NCBI GenBank assembly: GCA_002696965.1
Contig: NZUB01000018.1
Coordinates: 1 to 25,375, forward strand
Direction of reading: 5' to 3'
DNA: 25,375 nt
Origin: Flavobacteriales bacterium
Lineage (GTDB): Bacteria > Bacteroidota > Bacteroidia > Flavobacteriales > TMED113
Part shown: one piece after another, positions 7,948 to 15,819 of the stretch
How the letters are laid out: every line of letters starts with the position of its first letter
Position numbering within the stretch: the stretch's first letter is position 1
Position numbers and translations under genes: made by a program
Notes under the pieces: model-generated
Seen by the model: only the letters and a program-made list of their open reading frames with translations
Told to the model about the DNA's origin: nothing
Databases searched by the model: none

Positions 7948-10440
7948 CTAATTGTATATGAGGACTTTTTTAACTACACTTTTATCAAACAGATCATCTA
8001 CACACAAAAATAGGTAAACACCAGTAGAGACATTTCTTCCGTCAAAATTTTTCCCGTTCCAAGTAGCGGTGCCCCCCAGTGAAAATGTTTCAAATACCAA
8101 ATTCCCAGCAATATCCGTTATTTTAACGTTTGTATTATCTTTTAAGCCAGAAATTACAATCTCCCCCCAAAAGTCTTTTGGAACAGGATTTGGGAAAACT
8201 GTTACATTGTCAAATTCTTCTCTTGAGCGAGTTGCGTTAGCTCTATATGAGCATAGACCCCGGCCTGTAACAAAAAAAACTTCCCCAGTGTTGTTTAAAA
8301 TTGAAACATCAGAAACCATGTTGTCTAATAGCAAGCTATTTTCTTTTGTGAAGTGTAAGATTTCTTCTGTCCCGTCTTCGGACATTAAAAAAACCCCGTT
8401 ATTGCTGGTGGCTACCCATTTTCGATTAGCACCATCAACTTCTATATCCAAAATATTGGTGTTTTCAAAAAGTCGCTCTACATAGCCATCAGTGGTTTCA
8501 ATTAATATGTAGTCGGCATTATAGTTACTGTTGAAAACACTATTTGTGTTAAAACATACTGATAAACCCTGTGCTGTTCCAACCCACATTACCCCATCAT
8601 GATCTTCCGCAAAACAATTTACAGTTTGACTTGCTAATCCATTTAGTGTCCCAAGCTTTTTTGATATCATCCCCCCCCCCTGCTCTTTAGCGACAATTAA
8701 ACCCTCATTTCGAAGCTGGATCCAGTACTGATTGTTTTTTGTACACACTATATCTCCAGACATTGAGCTAGTTGATAGATTTGGTATAGTAAATTGTTGC
8801 CACTCATTATTGTAAAATCTTACGAGTGGCTTTTCTGCCTGACTGTTTGTTATCCATAAAACATTATTGTTGTCATAGTCTAGTCCCCCAATTCTAATCC
8901 ACCCCTTCTCATTGGCGCTTTGCAACAAGCTATTTTCAGTATTATACACATTAACAAGAGAATCATCAATAATCTCTAAAAGACCACTATTCCATGTTCC
9001 AACAAAATATCGATTTTCATCTACAGGGTCTCCAGACAGGGTAATTGCATCGTAAATATTTAGGTCGACAAGTTGATTTGATTGAGACCACATGTAATTT
9101 TTGTAGAGGGATAGTTCTTGATAATTATATGTGTTATTCCAAGAAGAGGTAATTCCGCCGTGTGTAAACAGAATACTATTTTCATGTGCAAAAATGGAAC
9201 CTTGGTCTATTGCCGCCGGCCCATTTGGTGCGATTATACTTATTTCTCTTAAATCATACCAACTGTTTTTGCCTCTTATTAAGCCAAATTTTTCGCTTCC
9301 AAGAAATACCATTTGATTATTAGCGTAGTCTTCAGATAATACAGCACTTTTTATATTTGTAGCTGTGTTTAGGTCGTTGATTTCACTCGTGTTTTTGGAT
9401 AAAAGGTTTTTTAGACTGTGCTGATCAAAACAATCCTTTCCACATTCTCCCAGGACAATAACTTTTTCTGTGAAATTATCGTTGGTAACGGTTACAGCAT
9501 AATTTGTGTTGGTATTATATTTTAAGTCAATCATTTCTCCAGGTACTTCAGAGTTAACTACAAAAAGATTTAGAGATGGCGAGAAAGGCTCAGTATAGGC
9601 GATTGTATTAAATTCAAAAAAATTATATTTGACCCCATTGTTCAAGGGAATATCCATTTTTTCATAATCCAAATCTGTGCCAATTGACAGTCTTTTACCT
9701 CCATTTTCTTTTAGATCAACGCCATCTACTTGCACAATAGAAACTTCCTCAAGGCTTATAATATAATCATTATCCCCCTGACCAAAAGAAATTCTTGAAT
9801 CCCTTTGCCATACAGAAAAATCTAATAAATTATCATTTTTATTGGCATAATATAATCCACTACTTGTTCCTACAAATACTTTATTAGCTAGAAAATTATC
9901 AGCGGGAGTATAAATGGAATCATCAAAGACAAAGCTTTCAAAAACAGTTGTATTAATTCCGTTGTTAGAAAAATAACAAGTTTCTTTGATTTCGCTTTTT
10001 TCAATATCTAAAATAACCAAACCAAAGAGACATGACAGATAAGCAAGATTATCATCAACAAATATATGGTTGATAGTTTTTTCAGAAAGGGTGTTAGTCA
10101 TATTTATATATGGGATATTTATAACACTTCCATTTGTTCGTAAATCAATATTACCGTCTCTATAGCCGATAATCAAAAGATTGTGTTCAGGACTGTGTGC
10201 AAGTGCAGAAATGTCCATAGACGATAGACCATTAAGAACAGAAAAAATTTCTATTCCGTAGTCATCACGATCATATGCATATAAATTAGATTTTGTGCCA
10301 ACATAAATAATATTATCTACCTCTAACACTGTGTTAGCATTAGAATAATTAAGATGTATATCCCATTGCCCTACCGGAACCTGAGATGTAGACTGGAATG
10401 ATAAAGCAATAATTAAAAAAAATATGTAAAAAACCCTCAT
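7948..10440 (-). CDS. porZ: PorZ: T9SS-associated beta-propeller protein
   Basis: An 830-residue exported protein. Signal peptide residues 1-20 (ending STSQ). Two propeller regions are built from two-component-regulator-propeller-like blades: about 24-215 (for example NIIYVGTKSNLYAYDRDD, GLSSMDISALAH) and about 370-735 (for example GVMWVGTAQGLSVCF, NRKWVATSNNGVFLMSEDG). A type-A C-terminal sorting domain occupies about 743-830 (VTVFPNPVP ... STGVYLFLC ... VVKKVLIYN). Known family role: PorZ sits at the cell surface with the PorU sortase, presents A-LPS to it, and is needed for T9SS. Residues about 220-350 (including GECGKDC) do not look like blades and may be an inserted domain. Glycines 588-590 are encoded inside a run of ten G. 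First gene of a likely porZ-recO-receptor unit. Confidence 0.9.
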   Translation of the reverse strand: MRVFYIFFLIIALSFQSTSQVPVGQWDIHLNYSNANTVLEVDNIIYVGTKSNLYAYDRDDYGIEIFSVLNGLSSMDISALAHSPEHNLLIIGYRDGNIDLRTNGSVINIPYINMTNTLSEKTINHIFVDDNLAYLSCLFGLVILDIEKSEIKETCYFSNNGINTTVFESFVFDDSIYTPADNFLANKVFVGTSSGLYYANKNDNLLDFSVWQRDSRISFGQGDNDYIISLEEVSIVQVDGVDLKENGGKRLSIGTDLDYEKMDIPLNNGVKYNFFEFNTIAYTEPFSPSLNLFVVNSEVPGEMIDLKYNTNTNYAVTVTNDNFTEKVIVLGECGKDCFDQHSLKNLLSKNTSEINDLNTATNIKSAVLSEDYANNQMVFLGSEKFGLIRGKNSWYDLREISIIAPNGPAAIDQGSIFAHENSILFTHGGITSSWNNTYNYQELSLYKNYMWSQSNQLVDLNIYDAITLSGDPVDENRYFVGTWNSGLLEIIDDSLVNVYNTENSLLQSANEKGWIRIGGLDYDNNNVLWITNSQAEKPLVRFYNNEWQQFTIPNLSTSSMSGDIVCTKNNQYWIQLRNEGLIVAKEQGGGMISKKLGTLNGLASQTVNCFAEDHDGVMWVGTAQGLSVCFNTNSVFNSNYNADYILIETTDGYVERLFENTNILDIEVDGANRKWVATSNNGVFLMSEDGTEEILHFTKENSLLLDNMVSDVSILNNTGEVFFVTGRGLCSYRANATRSREEFDNVTVFPNPVPKDFWGEIVISGLKDNTNVKITDIAGNLVFETFSLGGTATWNGKNFDGRNVSTGVYLFLCVDDLFDKSVVKKVLIYN
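8671..8680 (-). repeat. Homopolymer run G10 within porZ
   Basis: Ten consecutive C on the plus strand (G10 in the porZ sense strand). It supplies the last base of a CAG codon plus three GGG codons (Gln587, Gly588-590). A one-base change would shift the frame and remove the last ~240 residues, including the sorting domain. Confidence 0.9.
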
Positions 10441-10453
10441 TATAACTTATTTT

Positions 10454-10461
10454 CAAATATA
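10454..10461 (-). promoter_or_regulatory. Probable -7 box for porZ operon
   Basis: On the minus strand the sequence reads TATATTTG, a full match to the Bacteroidota -7 consensus TAnnTTTG. It lies 13 nt before the porZ ATG. I do not see a good TTG at the -33 position, so the call rests on the -7 box and its placement. Confidence 0.5.
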
Positions 10462-10483
10462 ACGAATATCTTTACTATTTTGG

Positions 10484-10491
10484 TATTTTTG
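10484..10491 (+). promoter_or_regulatory. Probable -7 box for tRNA-Arg
   Basis: TATTTTTG matches TAnnTTTG and ends 13 nt before the mature tRNA 5' end. The tRNA-Cys gene has the same arrangement with a 12-nt gap, and the agreement between the two tRNAs supports both calls. It is divergent from the porZ box 22 nt away. Confidence 0.55.
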
Positions 10492-10504
10492 GCACGCCAT
10501 ATAT

Positions 10505-10578
10505 GGCCCTGTAGTTCAACTGGATAGAATAGCAGATTTCGGCTCTGCTGGTTGCAGGTTCGAATCCTGCCAGGGTCA
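10505..10578 (+). tRNA. tRNA-Arg (anticodon UCG)
   Basis: A 74-nt cloverleaf. The acceptor stem GGCCCTG pairs with CAGGGTC (one G-U pair), discriminator A. The D arm is followed by anticodon stem GCAGA/TCTGC enclosing loop TTTCGGC, which gives anticodon UCG. The T arm is GCAGG-TTCGAAT-CCTGC, perfectly paired. CCA is not encoded (the genome continues CA after the discriminator). The reverse complement encodes the GFEPATSR peptide, a well-known false ORF caused by tRNA genes. Confidence 0.97.
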
Positions 10579-10637
10579 CAAACTTCTTTTCATAGTTTTT
10601 CATAATTTTACAACTACATCTAAAATAAACCCCTTTT

Positions 10638-11096
10638 ATGAAAAAAAATAAAAGCACCATGAAAAAACTATTACTCCCTCTTATTATTCCTTTTTTAATT
10701 TTTGGGCAAGATGACAATGATTTTTTATGCTTGGACGGTATGAATAACCTTTTACAAGAACAAAGTCAATATCCAGGATGTATGGACATGAATGCTTGTA
10801 ATTATGAGTATTGGGCTACAGAGGATGATGGTAGTTGTTTATATCCTGGAGATTCATATGTATGTTGTATTACTGCTATAGCGGGTTGCTGTACATATAA
10901 TGAAAATTGTCAGGAAAATTGTGATTGGAATTGGGAATTTGGAAGTGAATGTGGTAACACTTCGATAGACGAATTTATGAGTCCTAAAAGACTAATTAAA
11001 TCGATTAATATTTTAGGGAAAGAAACGACTAACAAAGGTTTCCAATTAAACATCTATGATGATGGCTCTGTGGAGAAAAAATATATTGTAAAATAA
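10638..11096 (+). CDS. Small secreted Cys-rich protein with one DGSC module and a short sorting-like tail
   Basis: No named family that I can assign. It has 152 residues from ATG 10638, or 145 from ATG 10659, which gives a more standard signal peptide (MKKLLLPLIIPFLIFGQ). The mature part carries one DGSC module at residues 46-67 (PGCMDMNACNY ... TEDDGSC), then a dense Cys cluster (VCC, GCC, ENCQENC, SEC; about 80-117) likely to form disulphides outside the cytoplasm. The C-terminus (about 120-152: PKRLIKSINILGKETTNKGF and then IYDDGSVEKKYIVK) is a tail I have seen on many marine flavobacterial secreted proteins; it looks like a shortened T9SS sorting domain (inference). It lies 60 nt after tRNA-Arg and 85 nt before the MORN gene. 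Confidence 0.82.
   Translation: MKKNKSTMKKLLLPLIIPFLIFGQDDNDFLCLDGMNNLLQEQSQYPGCMDMNACNYEYWATEDDGSCLYPGDSYVCCITAIAGCCTYNENCQENCDWNWEFGSECGNTSIDEFMSPKRLIKSINILGKETTNKGFQLNIYDDGSVEKKYIVK
10773..10838 (+). repeat. DGSC module in the small protein
   Basis: Encodes the pattern GCxxxxACNYxxxATEDDGSC, one copy of a ~21-residue Cys-containing module that also occurs in the CotH protein and the truncated giant in this window. Confidence 0.8.
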
Positions 11097-11169
11097 TCAA
11101 CAGGCTGGGATAATCTTGTATATCTAATTCTTGCTGGGTTATAATTCATAATTTTTAAGATAAAACCAC

Positions 11170-11177
11170 TATATTTG
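11170..11177 (+). promoter_or_regulatory. Possible -7 box very close to the MORN gene start
   Basis: TATATTTG matches TAnnTTTG and ends only 4 nt before the ATG at 11182. If it is used, transcription would begin at or within a few bases of the start codon, giving a leaderless or nearly leaderless message. No clear -33 TTG at the expected spacing. Confidence 0.35.
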
Positions 11178-11181
11178 AGCT

Positions 11182-12369
11182 ATGAATAAATTGCTACTTA
11201 TATTATTTTCTATAGTCCATTTTTGTATTTATGCTCAATGTGTTTCTGGGGACTGTGTAAATGGACAGGGTGAATATAGATATAAAAACGGCACTTACAC
11301 AGGAAGTTTTATAGATGGGGGATTAACAGGTAATGGTGTTTTTAAAAGCAAAAAAGGCTACATATATTCTGGGGATTGGACTCAGGGGGTTAAGAATGGA
11401 ATAGGTAGAGAGAGCTTTAAAAGAGGTCACACTTATGAAGGCGAATTCACATCTAATTTAAAGAATGGTAAGGGCACAGCCTGGCTTCCAAACACAAAGT
11501 TCATGGAAGAGATAGTTTATGTTGGCGAGTGGATTGATGATGTAATTTGTGGTGAAGGCGAACTAAGCTACAATAGAGAAGTTAAATATGGTAGATTAAA
11601 AAAGTTAGAAAAAAACACATTAAGCGGCACCTTTATTAATGGAGTTTATCAGGGAAGATTAACAGAAGAGTATGATGATGAAATTATTTGGTCTTCATTT
11701 GGCTTAAAGTCAGGAGATTTTAAAAGTTTCAAGCAGTTTTCGGAAAGAGAATATAAAAAGTTAAAAAATCCCGCATCCATCGAAGGCTCCATTATTCTTT
11801 CATGTGAATGTGTTGCTGGGGTTTCAATTTTTGATGCAACATCAATTTTTCGCAAAAAGTTATCTTGGTGGGGCAACTCTATACCGCCTACAACAAAATC
11901 AACAATTTTAAACACTCGCCAACGAGAATTCGATATTATTGAGTGGCATGCTAGAGAACTGGAGATTGAGTTAAATAAACAGAAATTAGCTTGTAATAAT
12001 GAGTCTGTTCTTATCGCTTGGAGTGCACTTAATCTAAAAGAAAAAGAGTGCAATCAGATTAGAAAATTATACAGGTCAGAAACAGCCTGGAATCCTAAAA
12101 AGGGGGGGGCCATTAAAAACCCCGTGCCTCAACAAAAGTGGAATAATAAAATTCAAAAAAATTTAGATAAAACAGAAAAGAAACGCCAAAAAATACAGCT
12201 TAAAATAAGGAAAAGATTAGAAAAAAAAGATGATGTTTTATGTATAAGTGGATCTTTAAACCCCATAACTTTACCCCAGAAGGTTATTTCTAAAGAGGAG
12301 CCAGAAGAAAAGAAAAAGGTTAGAAACCCTATAGAGCTTAGGTTCGTAAGGAATAATCAATTATACTAG
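11182..12369 (+). CDS. Exported MORN-repeat protein
   Basis: A 395-residue protein with a signal peptide (residues 1-19, ending IYAQ). About five MORN-type repeats follow, in the YxGxWxxGxxxGxGxxxxxxG pattern: about 20-37 (partial), 39-59, 62-82, 85-103 and 113-130, with a worn one at about 147-161. Residues 165-290 have no motif I recognise. The last ~100 residues are strongly basic and Lys-rich (KTEKKRQKIQLKIRKRLEKK at about 330-349). There is no T9SS sorting domain, so a periplasmic location is the simplest reading. MORN repeats often mediate lipid or protein contacts; specific function unknown. Codons about 306-309 include an A5G8 run (12097-12109). It lies between two exported-protein genes on the same strand. 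Confidence 0.88.
   Translation: MNKLLLILFSIVHFCIYAQCVSGDCVNGQGEYRYKNGTYTGSFIDGGLTGNGVFKSKKGYIYSGDWTQGVKNGIGRESFKRGHTYEGEFTSNLKNGKGTAWLPNTKFMEEIVYVGEWIDDVICGEGELSYNREVKYGRLKKLEKNTLSGTFINGVYQGRLTEEYDDEIIWSSFGLKSGDFKSFKQFSEREYKKLKNPASIEGSIILSCECVAGVSIFDATSIFRKKLSWWGNSIPPTTKSTILNTRQREFDIIEWHARELEIELNKQKLACNNESVLIAWSALNLKEKECNQIRKLYRSETAWNPKKGGAIKNPVPQQKWNNKIQKNLDKTEKKRQKIQLKIRKRLEKKDDVLCISGSLNPITLPQKVISKEEPEEKKKVRNPIELRFVRNNQLY
12102..12109 (+). repeat. Homopolymer run G8 in the MORN gene
   Basis: Eight G immediately after five A, spanning AAG-GGG-GGG-GCC (Lys-Gly-Gly-Ala). A slip here would alter or remove the basic C-terminal ~85 residues. Confidence 0.85.
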
Positions 12370-12412
12370 AAGCTTAGCACTTTACAATAATAAAAAAAAA
12401 TTAAAATTTAAT

Positions 12413-12427
12413 AAATTAGTAGCTATG
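12413..12427 (+). promoter_or_regulatory. Shared start-site sequence, copy 1 (CotH gene)
   Basis: AAATTAGTAGCTATG, ending in the start codon of the CotH gene. The identical 15 nt precede and include the start codon of the giant protein at 23851. The MORN gene shares only the last seven (AGCTATG). It could be a translation-initiation or regulatory element; function unknown. Confidence 0.5.
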
Positions 12428-15400
12428 AGGTATTATTTATATTTATTTATTGCAATTCCAATTATTTCGTTTTCTCAAATACAAGTTAACGAGATTTTTG
12501 CTGATAAAGGAGAGTGTTGTTTAGACGACTCTCTAGAAACAGAGGATTTTTTAGAGATTATTAATATAGGTTCTGCCCCAGTAAATATTGCTGGGTATTA
12601 TTTTGGTGATCAAGATGGAGGCAGTATAATCCCCTCGGGATATCCTGAAATTACCACAATAAGCAGTGGTCAGGTGTTGTTGCTTTGGTATGATAATGAT
12701 CCAGAACAAGGACCTCTTCATATTGATGCTAAATTAAATAATGATGGTGAAACTATTTTGGGTATCAATACTGATGGCGATACAATTATCAATATTAACT
12801 ACACGGCTCAAATAGAAGATGTTTCGTATGCAGCTTTTCCCGATGGTTCTATTTATAATGTTGGGTGGGCTTTAACTATGTGTCCAACTCCAGGAGAATT
12901 TAATGAGGATTGCCCACTGTTAGAGGGCTGTACCAGTACTAATGCTTATAACTATAATCAAGATGCTACAGTTGATGATGGATCTTGTTTGTTTGAAAGT
13001 ATTTCGGGTGTTATTATTAATGAGTATTCGGCGGCTAATTGTGAGCTAGATGGTAGTGATTGTGGCGACTACGAGGACTGGATTGAGTTATATAATAACT
13101 CTAATAATGCTATTGATCTTGCAGGATATTATTTAAGCGATAAAATTGATAATATTACCAAATGGCAGTTTTCGAGTTCCATAGTTATTGAACCTAATTC
13201 ATATTTAATTATATATGCTTCAGGTTTAGATCCAACCCTGGAGACCTCCAACACAAATACTAGTTTTAAATTAACTCAGACAAGATCTTCAGAGTATATT
13301 GTTTTAGCTGATAGTAATGAACAAATATTAGATTACAAAAAGCTTGATCGTCATCAACTAACTCATTCATGGGGTCGTGATGATGATTTTGAGTGGAGGG
13401 TTTATGAAAATTCAACTCCAGGCGGTGAAAATGGATCATCGGTTGCCTATAATAACTATGTTGATGCCCCCATGTTTAATATAGAGTCGGGATTTTTTAA
13501 CAGTGCGGTTGAGATTGTTTTGTCTTCAAATGATTCAGACGTTGAAATTTATTATACACTTGACGGCTCTTTCCCAGACAATAATTCAAGTACTTATACT
13601 GGACCTATTACAATTAACAACACAACTGTTATTCGTGCAATTGCTATTTCACAGGACCCAAATTTCTTATCTAGCTTTTCGGAGACAAACACGTATTTTA
13701 TTAACGATTCACACACTGTTTATGTGATATCAATTGCTGGTGATGAGGTTGATGATTTAATTAATGGAGATTATGGTAATAGACCCGTTGGTTCTTTTGA
13801 AATATTCGATCAGAACGGTGAGCTCATTGATGAGGCAGTCGGAGAATTTAATAAGCACGGTAACGACTCTTGGGCATATGCCCAAAGGGGAGTTGATTAT
13901 ATCATTAGAGATCAGTATGGCTACAACCATGCAATTAATGATAAATTATTTACCACCAAAAATAGAGAGTCTTTTCAAAGATTAATTTTGAAAGCTGCAG
14001 CCAATGACAATTACCCCTTTACATTTGGTAACCCGGCACATATTAGAGATTCTTATGTTCACTCTCTCTCACAAATTGGGGGTTTGAGAATGGATGAGCG
14101 TTCACACGAGTCATGTGTTTTATATGTTAATGGCGAATACTGGGGTGTTTATGACGTCAGAGAAAAGGTAGATGATTTGGATTTCCTGGAGTATTATTAT
14201 GATCAGGGTGAAGGTTATGTAGATTTTTTAAAAACATGGGGCAACACATGGGTTGAATTTGGAAATAATGCAACCAATGATGAATGGGACAATTTAGTTG
14301 ATTTTATTACTGGTAATGATATGTCAGACCCTGACAATTACGAATACGTCAAGAGTGTATATAACACAGGAAGTTTAATAGATTATTTTATATTAAACTC
14401 ATATGTTGTTGCTATGGACTGGTTGAATTGGAACACCGGCTGGTGGAGAGGACGTAATCCCGAGGGGGATAAAAGAAAGTGGAGGTATATTTTGTGGGAT
14501 ATGGATGCTACTTTTGATCATTATGTTAATTATACTGGAGTGCCAGATACAAGCTCAGACGCAGATCCTTGCGACCCTGAAGAATTGGGTGATCCAGGTG
14601 GACAGGGGCATGTGCCTATTTTAAATGCTTTATTTGATAATGAAGATTTTGAGGCCAGCTATATTAATAGATATGCAGATTTGTCTAATACTATTTTTAG
14701 TTGTGATTTTATGATTGGCCATTTAGATAGCCTAATTAATATCATTGCCCCTGAGATGCCAAGACACATTGAAAGATGGGGGGGCGACTATACTGAATGG
14801 GAAGAAAATGTTCAGATTTTAAGAGACTTTATTTTAGACAGGTGCTCTGATGAATTTATTGAGGGCATGGAGGAATGTTATGATGTTGAGGCTGTAGATT
14901 TAACTATTATTATCGAGGGTGAGGGTGAGGTGTCAATTAACACAATTGATATAGAAACGGCTGACAGTCCTTGGACGGGTATTTATTATTCGGGGCTTCC
15001 AGTTGAGCTTGAGGCTACTTCTTCTAGTGATGAATTATTTAATTTTTATTGGGAAGTGATTGATGGCAATGTGAATCTAGATGACCCTACTGACCCAAAT
15101 TTAGTGTTTGATATAAATGGTCCCGTAACAATTATTGCCTATTTTGATGCCTGTGCCTCTGTTCCCACAAACGATATAATTGGCCCCACATCTGTTGAAA
15201 GTGGTTCGATTTGGCAATATACCTTTCCTTCTGAGTTTACCAACACATCTGAGTGGAGTGTTTCGGGGGGAGAAATACTTTTTACATCTTCTTCAGAAAA
15301 CACGATAGGAATCGAGTGGAATTATGGGACAGGAGAGGGGCAAATTGTGCTCACACAGTTCAACTCACTAGGAGAGTTAGAATGTTTGTATGTGAATATT

Positions 15401-15700
15401 CAAATTGAAGAGGTTGCTCCAATTAATACTTCTGAAATGTCTCAATCAGAAAACCTAATAGTTTATCCAAATCCTGTAGGCTCTGAATTAAATATTATAA
15501 TAAGCTCTAAAAATGTCGAGACTATTGGTGTGTACGATATGTCGGGTAAAACAATTTACCTGAATCAGTCCCCTTATTTTGACAGCCCGGGCAGGCTAGT
15601 GGTTGACGTTAGTGGGTTTAATTCAGGCGTTTATTTTTTAGCCGTTCAAACAGTTAGTGGAGTTTTAATTGAAAAAGTATCAGTAAAAAACACCCCATAA
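12425..15700 (+). CDS. Large T9SS cargo with lamin-tail, chitobiase-C-like and CotH kinase domains
   Basis: A 1091-residue protein. Domains in order: signal peptide 1-18; lamin-tail-like domain about 19-155 (VNEIFADKGE ... FLEIINIGSAPVNIAGYYF); DGSC module 168-188; second lamin-tail domain about 194-335 (VIINEYSAANCELDG ... DWIELYNNSNNAIDLAGYYL); chitobiase/hexosaminidase C-terminal-like domain about 348-425 (VEIYYTLDGSFPD); CotH kinase domain about 430-800, with YVNGEYWGVYDVREK (567-581) and the metal-binding-type motif WDMDATF (691-697); Ig/PKD-like stretches about 820-995; type-A sorting domain about 1008-1091 (LIVYPNPVG ... SGVYFLAV). CotH proteins are atypical protein kinases, some of which phosphorylate secreted or spore-coat proteins. 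Substrate here unknown. The shared AAATTAGTAGCT sequence precedes the ATG. Contains a G7 run at 14778-14784. Confidence 0.9.
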   Translation: MRYYLYLFIAIPIISFSQIQVNEIFADKGECCLDDSLETEDFLEIINIGSAPVNIAGYYFGDQDGGSIIPSGYPEITTISSGQVLLLWYDNDPEQGPLHIDAKLNNDGETILGINTDGDTIININYTAQIEDVSYAAFPDGSIYNVGWALTMCPTPGEFNEDCPLLEGCTSTNAYNYNQDATVDDGSCLFESISGVIINEYSAANCELDGSDCGDYEDWIELYNNSNNAIDLAGYYLSDKIDNITKWQFSSSIVIEPNSYLIIYASGLDPTLETSNTNTSFKLTQTRSSEYIVLADSNEQILDYKKLDRHQLTHSWGRDDDFEWRVYENSTPGGENGSSVAYNNYVDAPMFNIESGFFNSAVEIVLSSNDSDVEIYYTLDGSFPDNNSSTYTGPITINNTTVIRAIAISQDPNFLSSFSETNTYFINDSHTVYVISIAGDEVDDLINGDYGNRPVGSFEIFDQNGELIDEAVGEFNKHGNDSWAYAQRGVDYIIRDQYGYNHAINDKLFTTKNRESFQRLILKAAANDNYPFTFGNPAHIRDSYVHSLSQIGGLRMDERSHESCVLYVNGEYWGVYDVREKVDDLDFLEYYYDQGEGYVDFLKTWGNTWVEFGNNATNDEWDNLVDFITGNDMSDPDNYEYVKSVYNTGSLIDYFILNSYVVAMDWLNWNTGWWRGRNPEGDKRKWRYILWDMDATFDHYVNYTGVPDTSSDADPCDPEELGDPGGQGHVPILNALFDNEDFEASYINRYADLSNTIFSCDFMIGHLDSLINIIAPEMPRHIERWGGDYTEWEENVQILRDFILDRCSDEFIEGMEECYDVEAVDLTIIIEGEGEVSINTIDIETADSPWTGIYYSGLPVELEATSSSDELFNFYWEVIDGNVNLDDPTDPNLVFDINGPVTIIAYFDACASVPTNDIIGPTSVESGSIWQYTFPSEFTNTSEWSVSGGEILFTSSSENTIGIEWNYGTGEGQIVLTQFNSLGELECLYVNIQIEEVAPINTSEMSQSENLIVYPNPVGSELNIIISSKNVETIGVYDMSGKTIYLNQSPYFDSPGRLVVDVSGFNSGVYFLAVQTVSGVLIEKVSVKNTP
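12926..12988 (+). repeat. DGSC module in the CotH protein
   Basis: Encodes GCTSTNAYNYNQDATVDDGSC-type sequence between the two lamin-tail domains. Unlike most copies it has Tyr where the others have the second Cys (ACNY becomes AYNY), leaving an apparently unpaired arrangement within the module. Confidence 0.75.
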
Positions 15701-15719
15701 ATATCTGGTTTTCAGATGT
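15701..15719 (+). terminator. Possible weak hairpin after the CotH gene
   Basis: Immediately after the stop codon, ATATCTG can pair with CAGATGT (7 bp including one T-G pair) around a 5-nt GTTTT loop. The downstream T run is delayed (a T7 at about 15748), so it is at best a weak intrinsic terminator or an RNA-stabilising end. The gene is convergent with mnmG. Confidence 0.3.
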
Positions 15720-15819
15720 TTATAAAAAAAACAAGATTAGAGGGTCTTTTTTTGCGTGTTAATCAAATCACTTTGCTGAGGGTTGGAAATGCCCGCATTT
15801 TAAATTAACAGGTTTGAGG

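Noticed and set aside
8069..8485. 138-codon plus-strand ORF inside porZ
   Set aside because: Antisense shadow of the PorZ C-terminal region; no recognisable domain or start context.
10475..10717. Minus-strand ORF of 80 codons containing the GFEPATSR peptide
   Set aside because: It is the reverse translation of the tRNA-Arg gene, a well-known annotation artefact; it also overlaps the start of the small secreted protein.
11649..12053. 134-codon minus-strand ORF inside the MORN gene
   Set aside because: Antisense shadow; low-complexity Ser/Leu-rich translation with no family resemblance.
10441..12424. tRNA-Arg as an integration site with a small mobile island after it
   Set aside because: No integrase, no direct repeat of the tRNA 3' end that I can find downstream, and the adjacent genes look like ordinary secreted proteins of this lineage.
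15786..15801. AAATGCCCGCATTT inverted repeat in the cotH-mnmG gap
   Set aside because: The stem is only 5-6 bp with a very small loop and no T run at the right distance for either gene; not enough for a terminator call.
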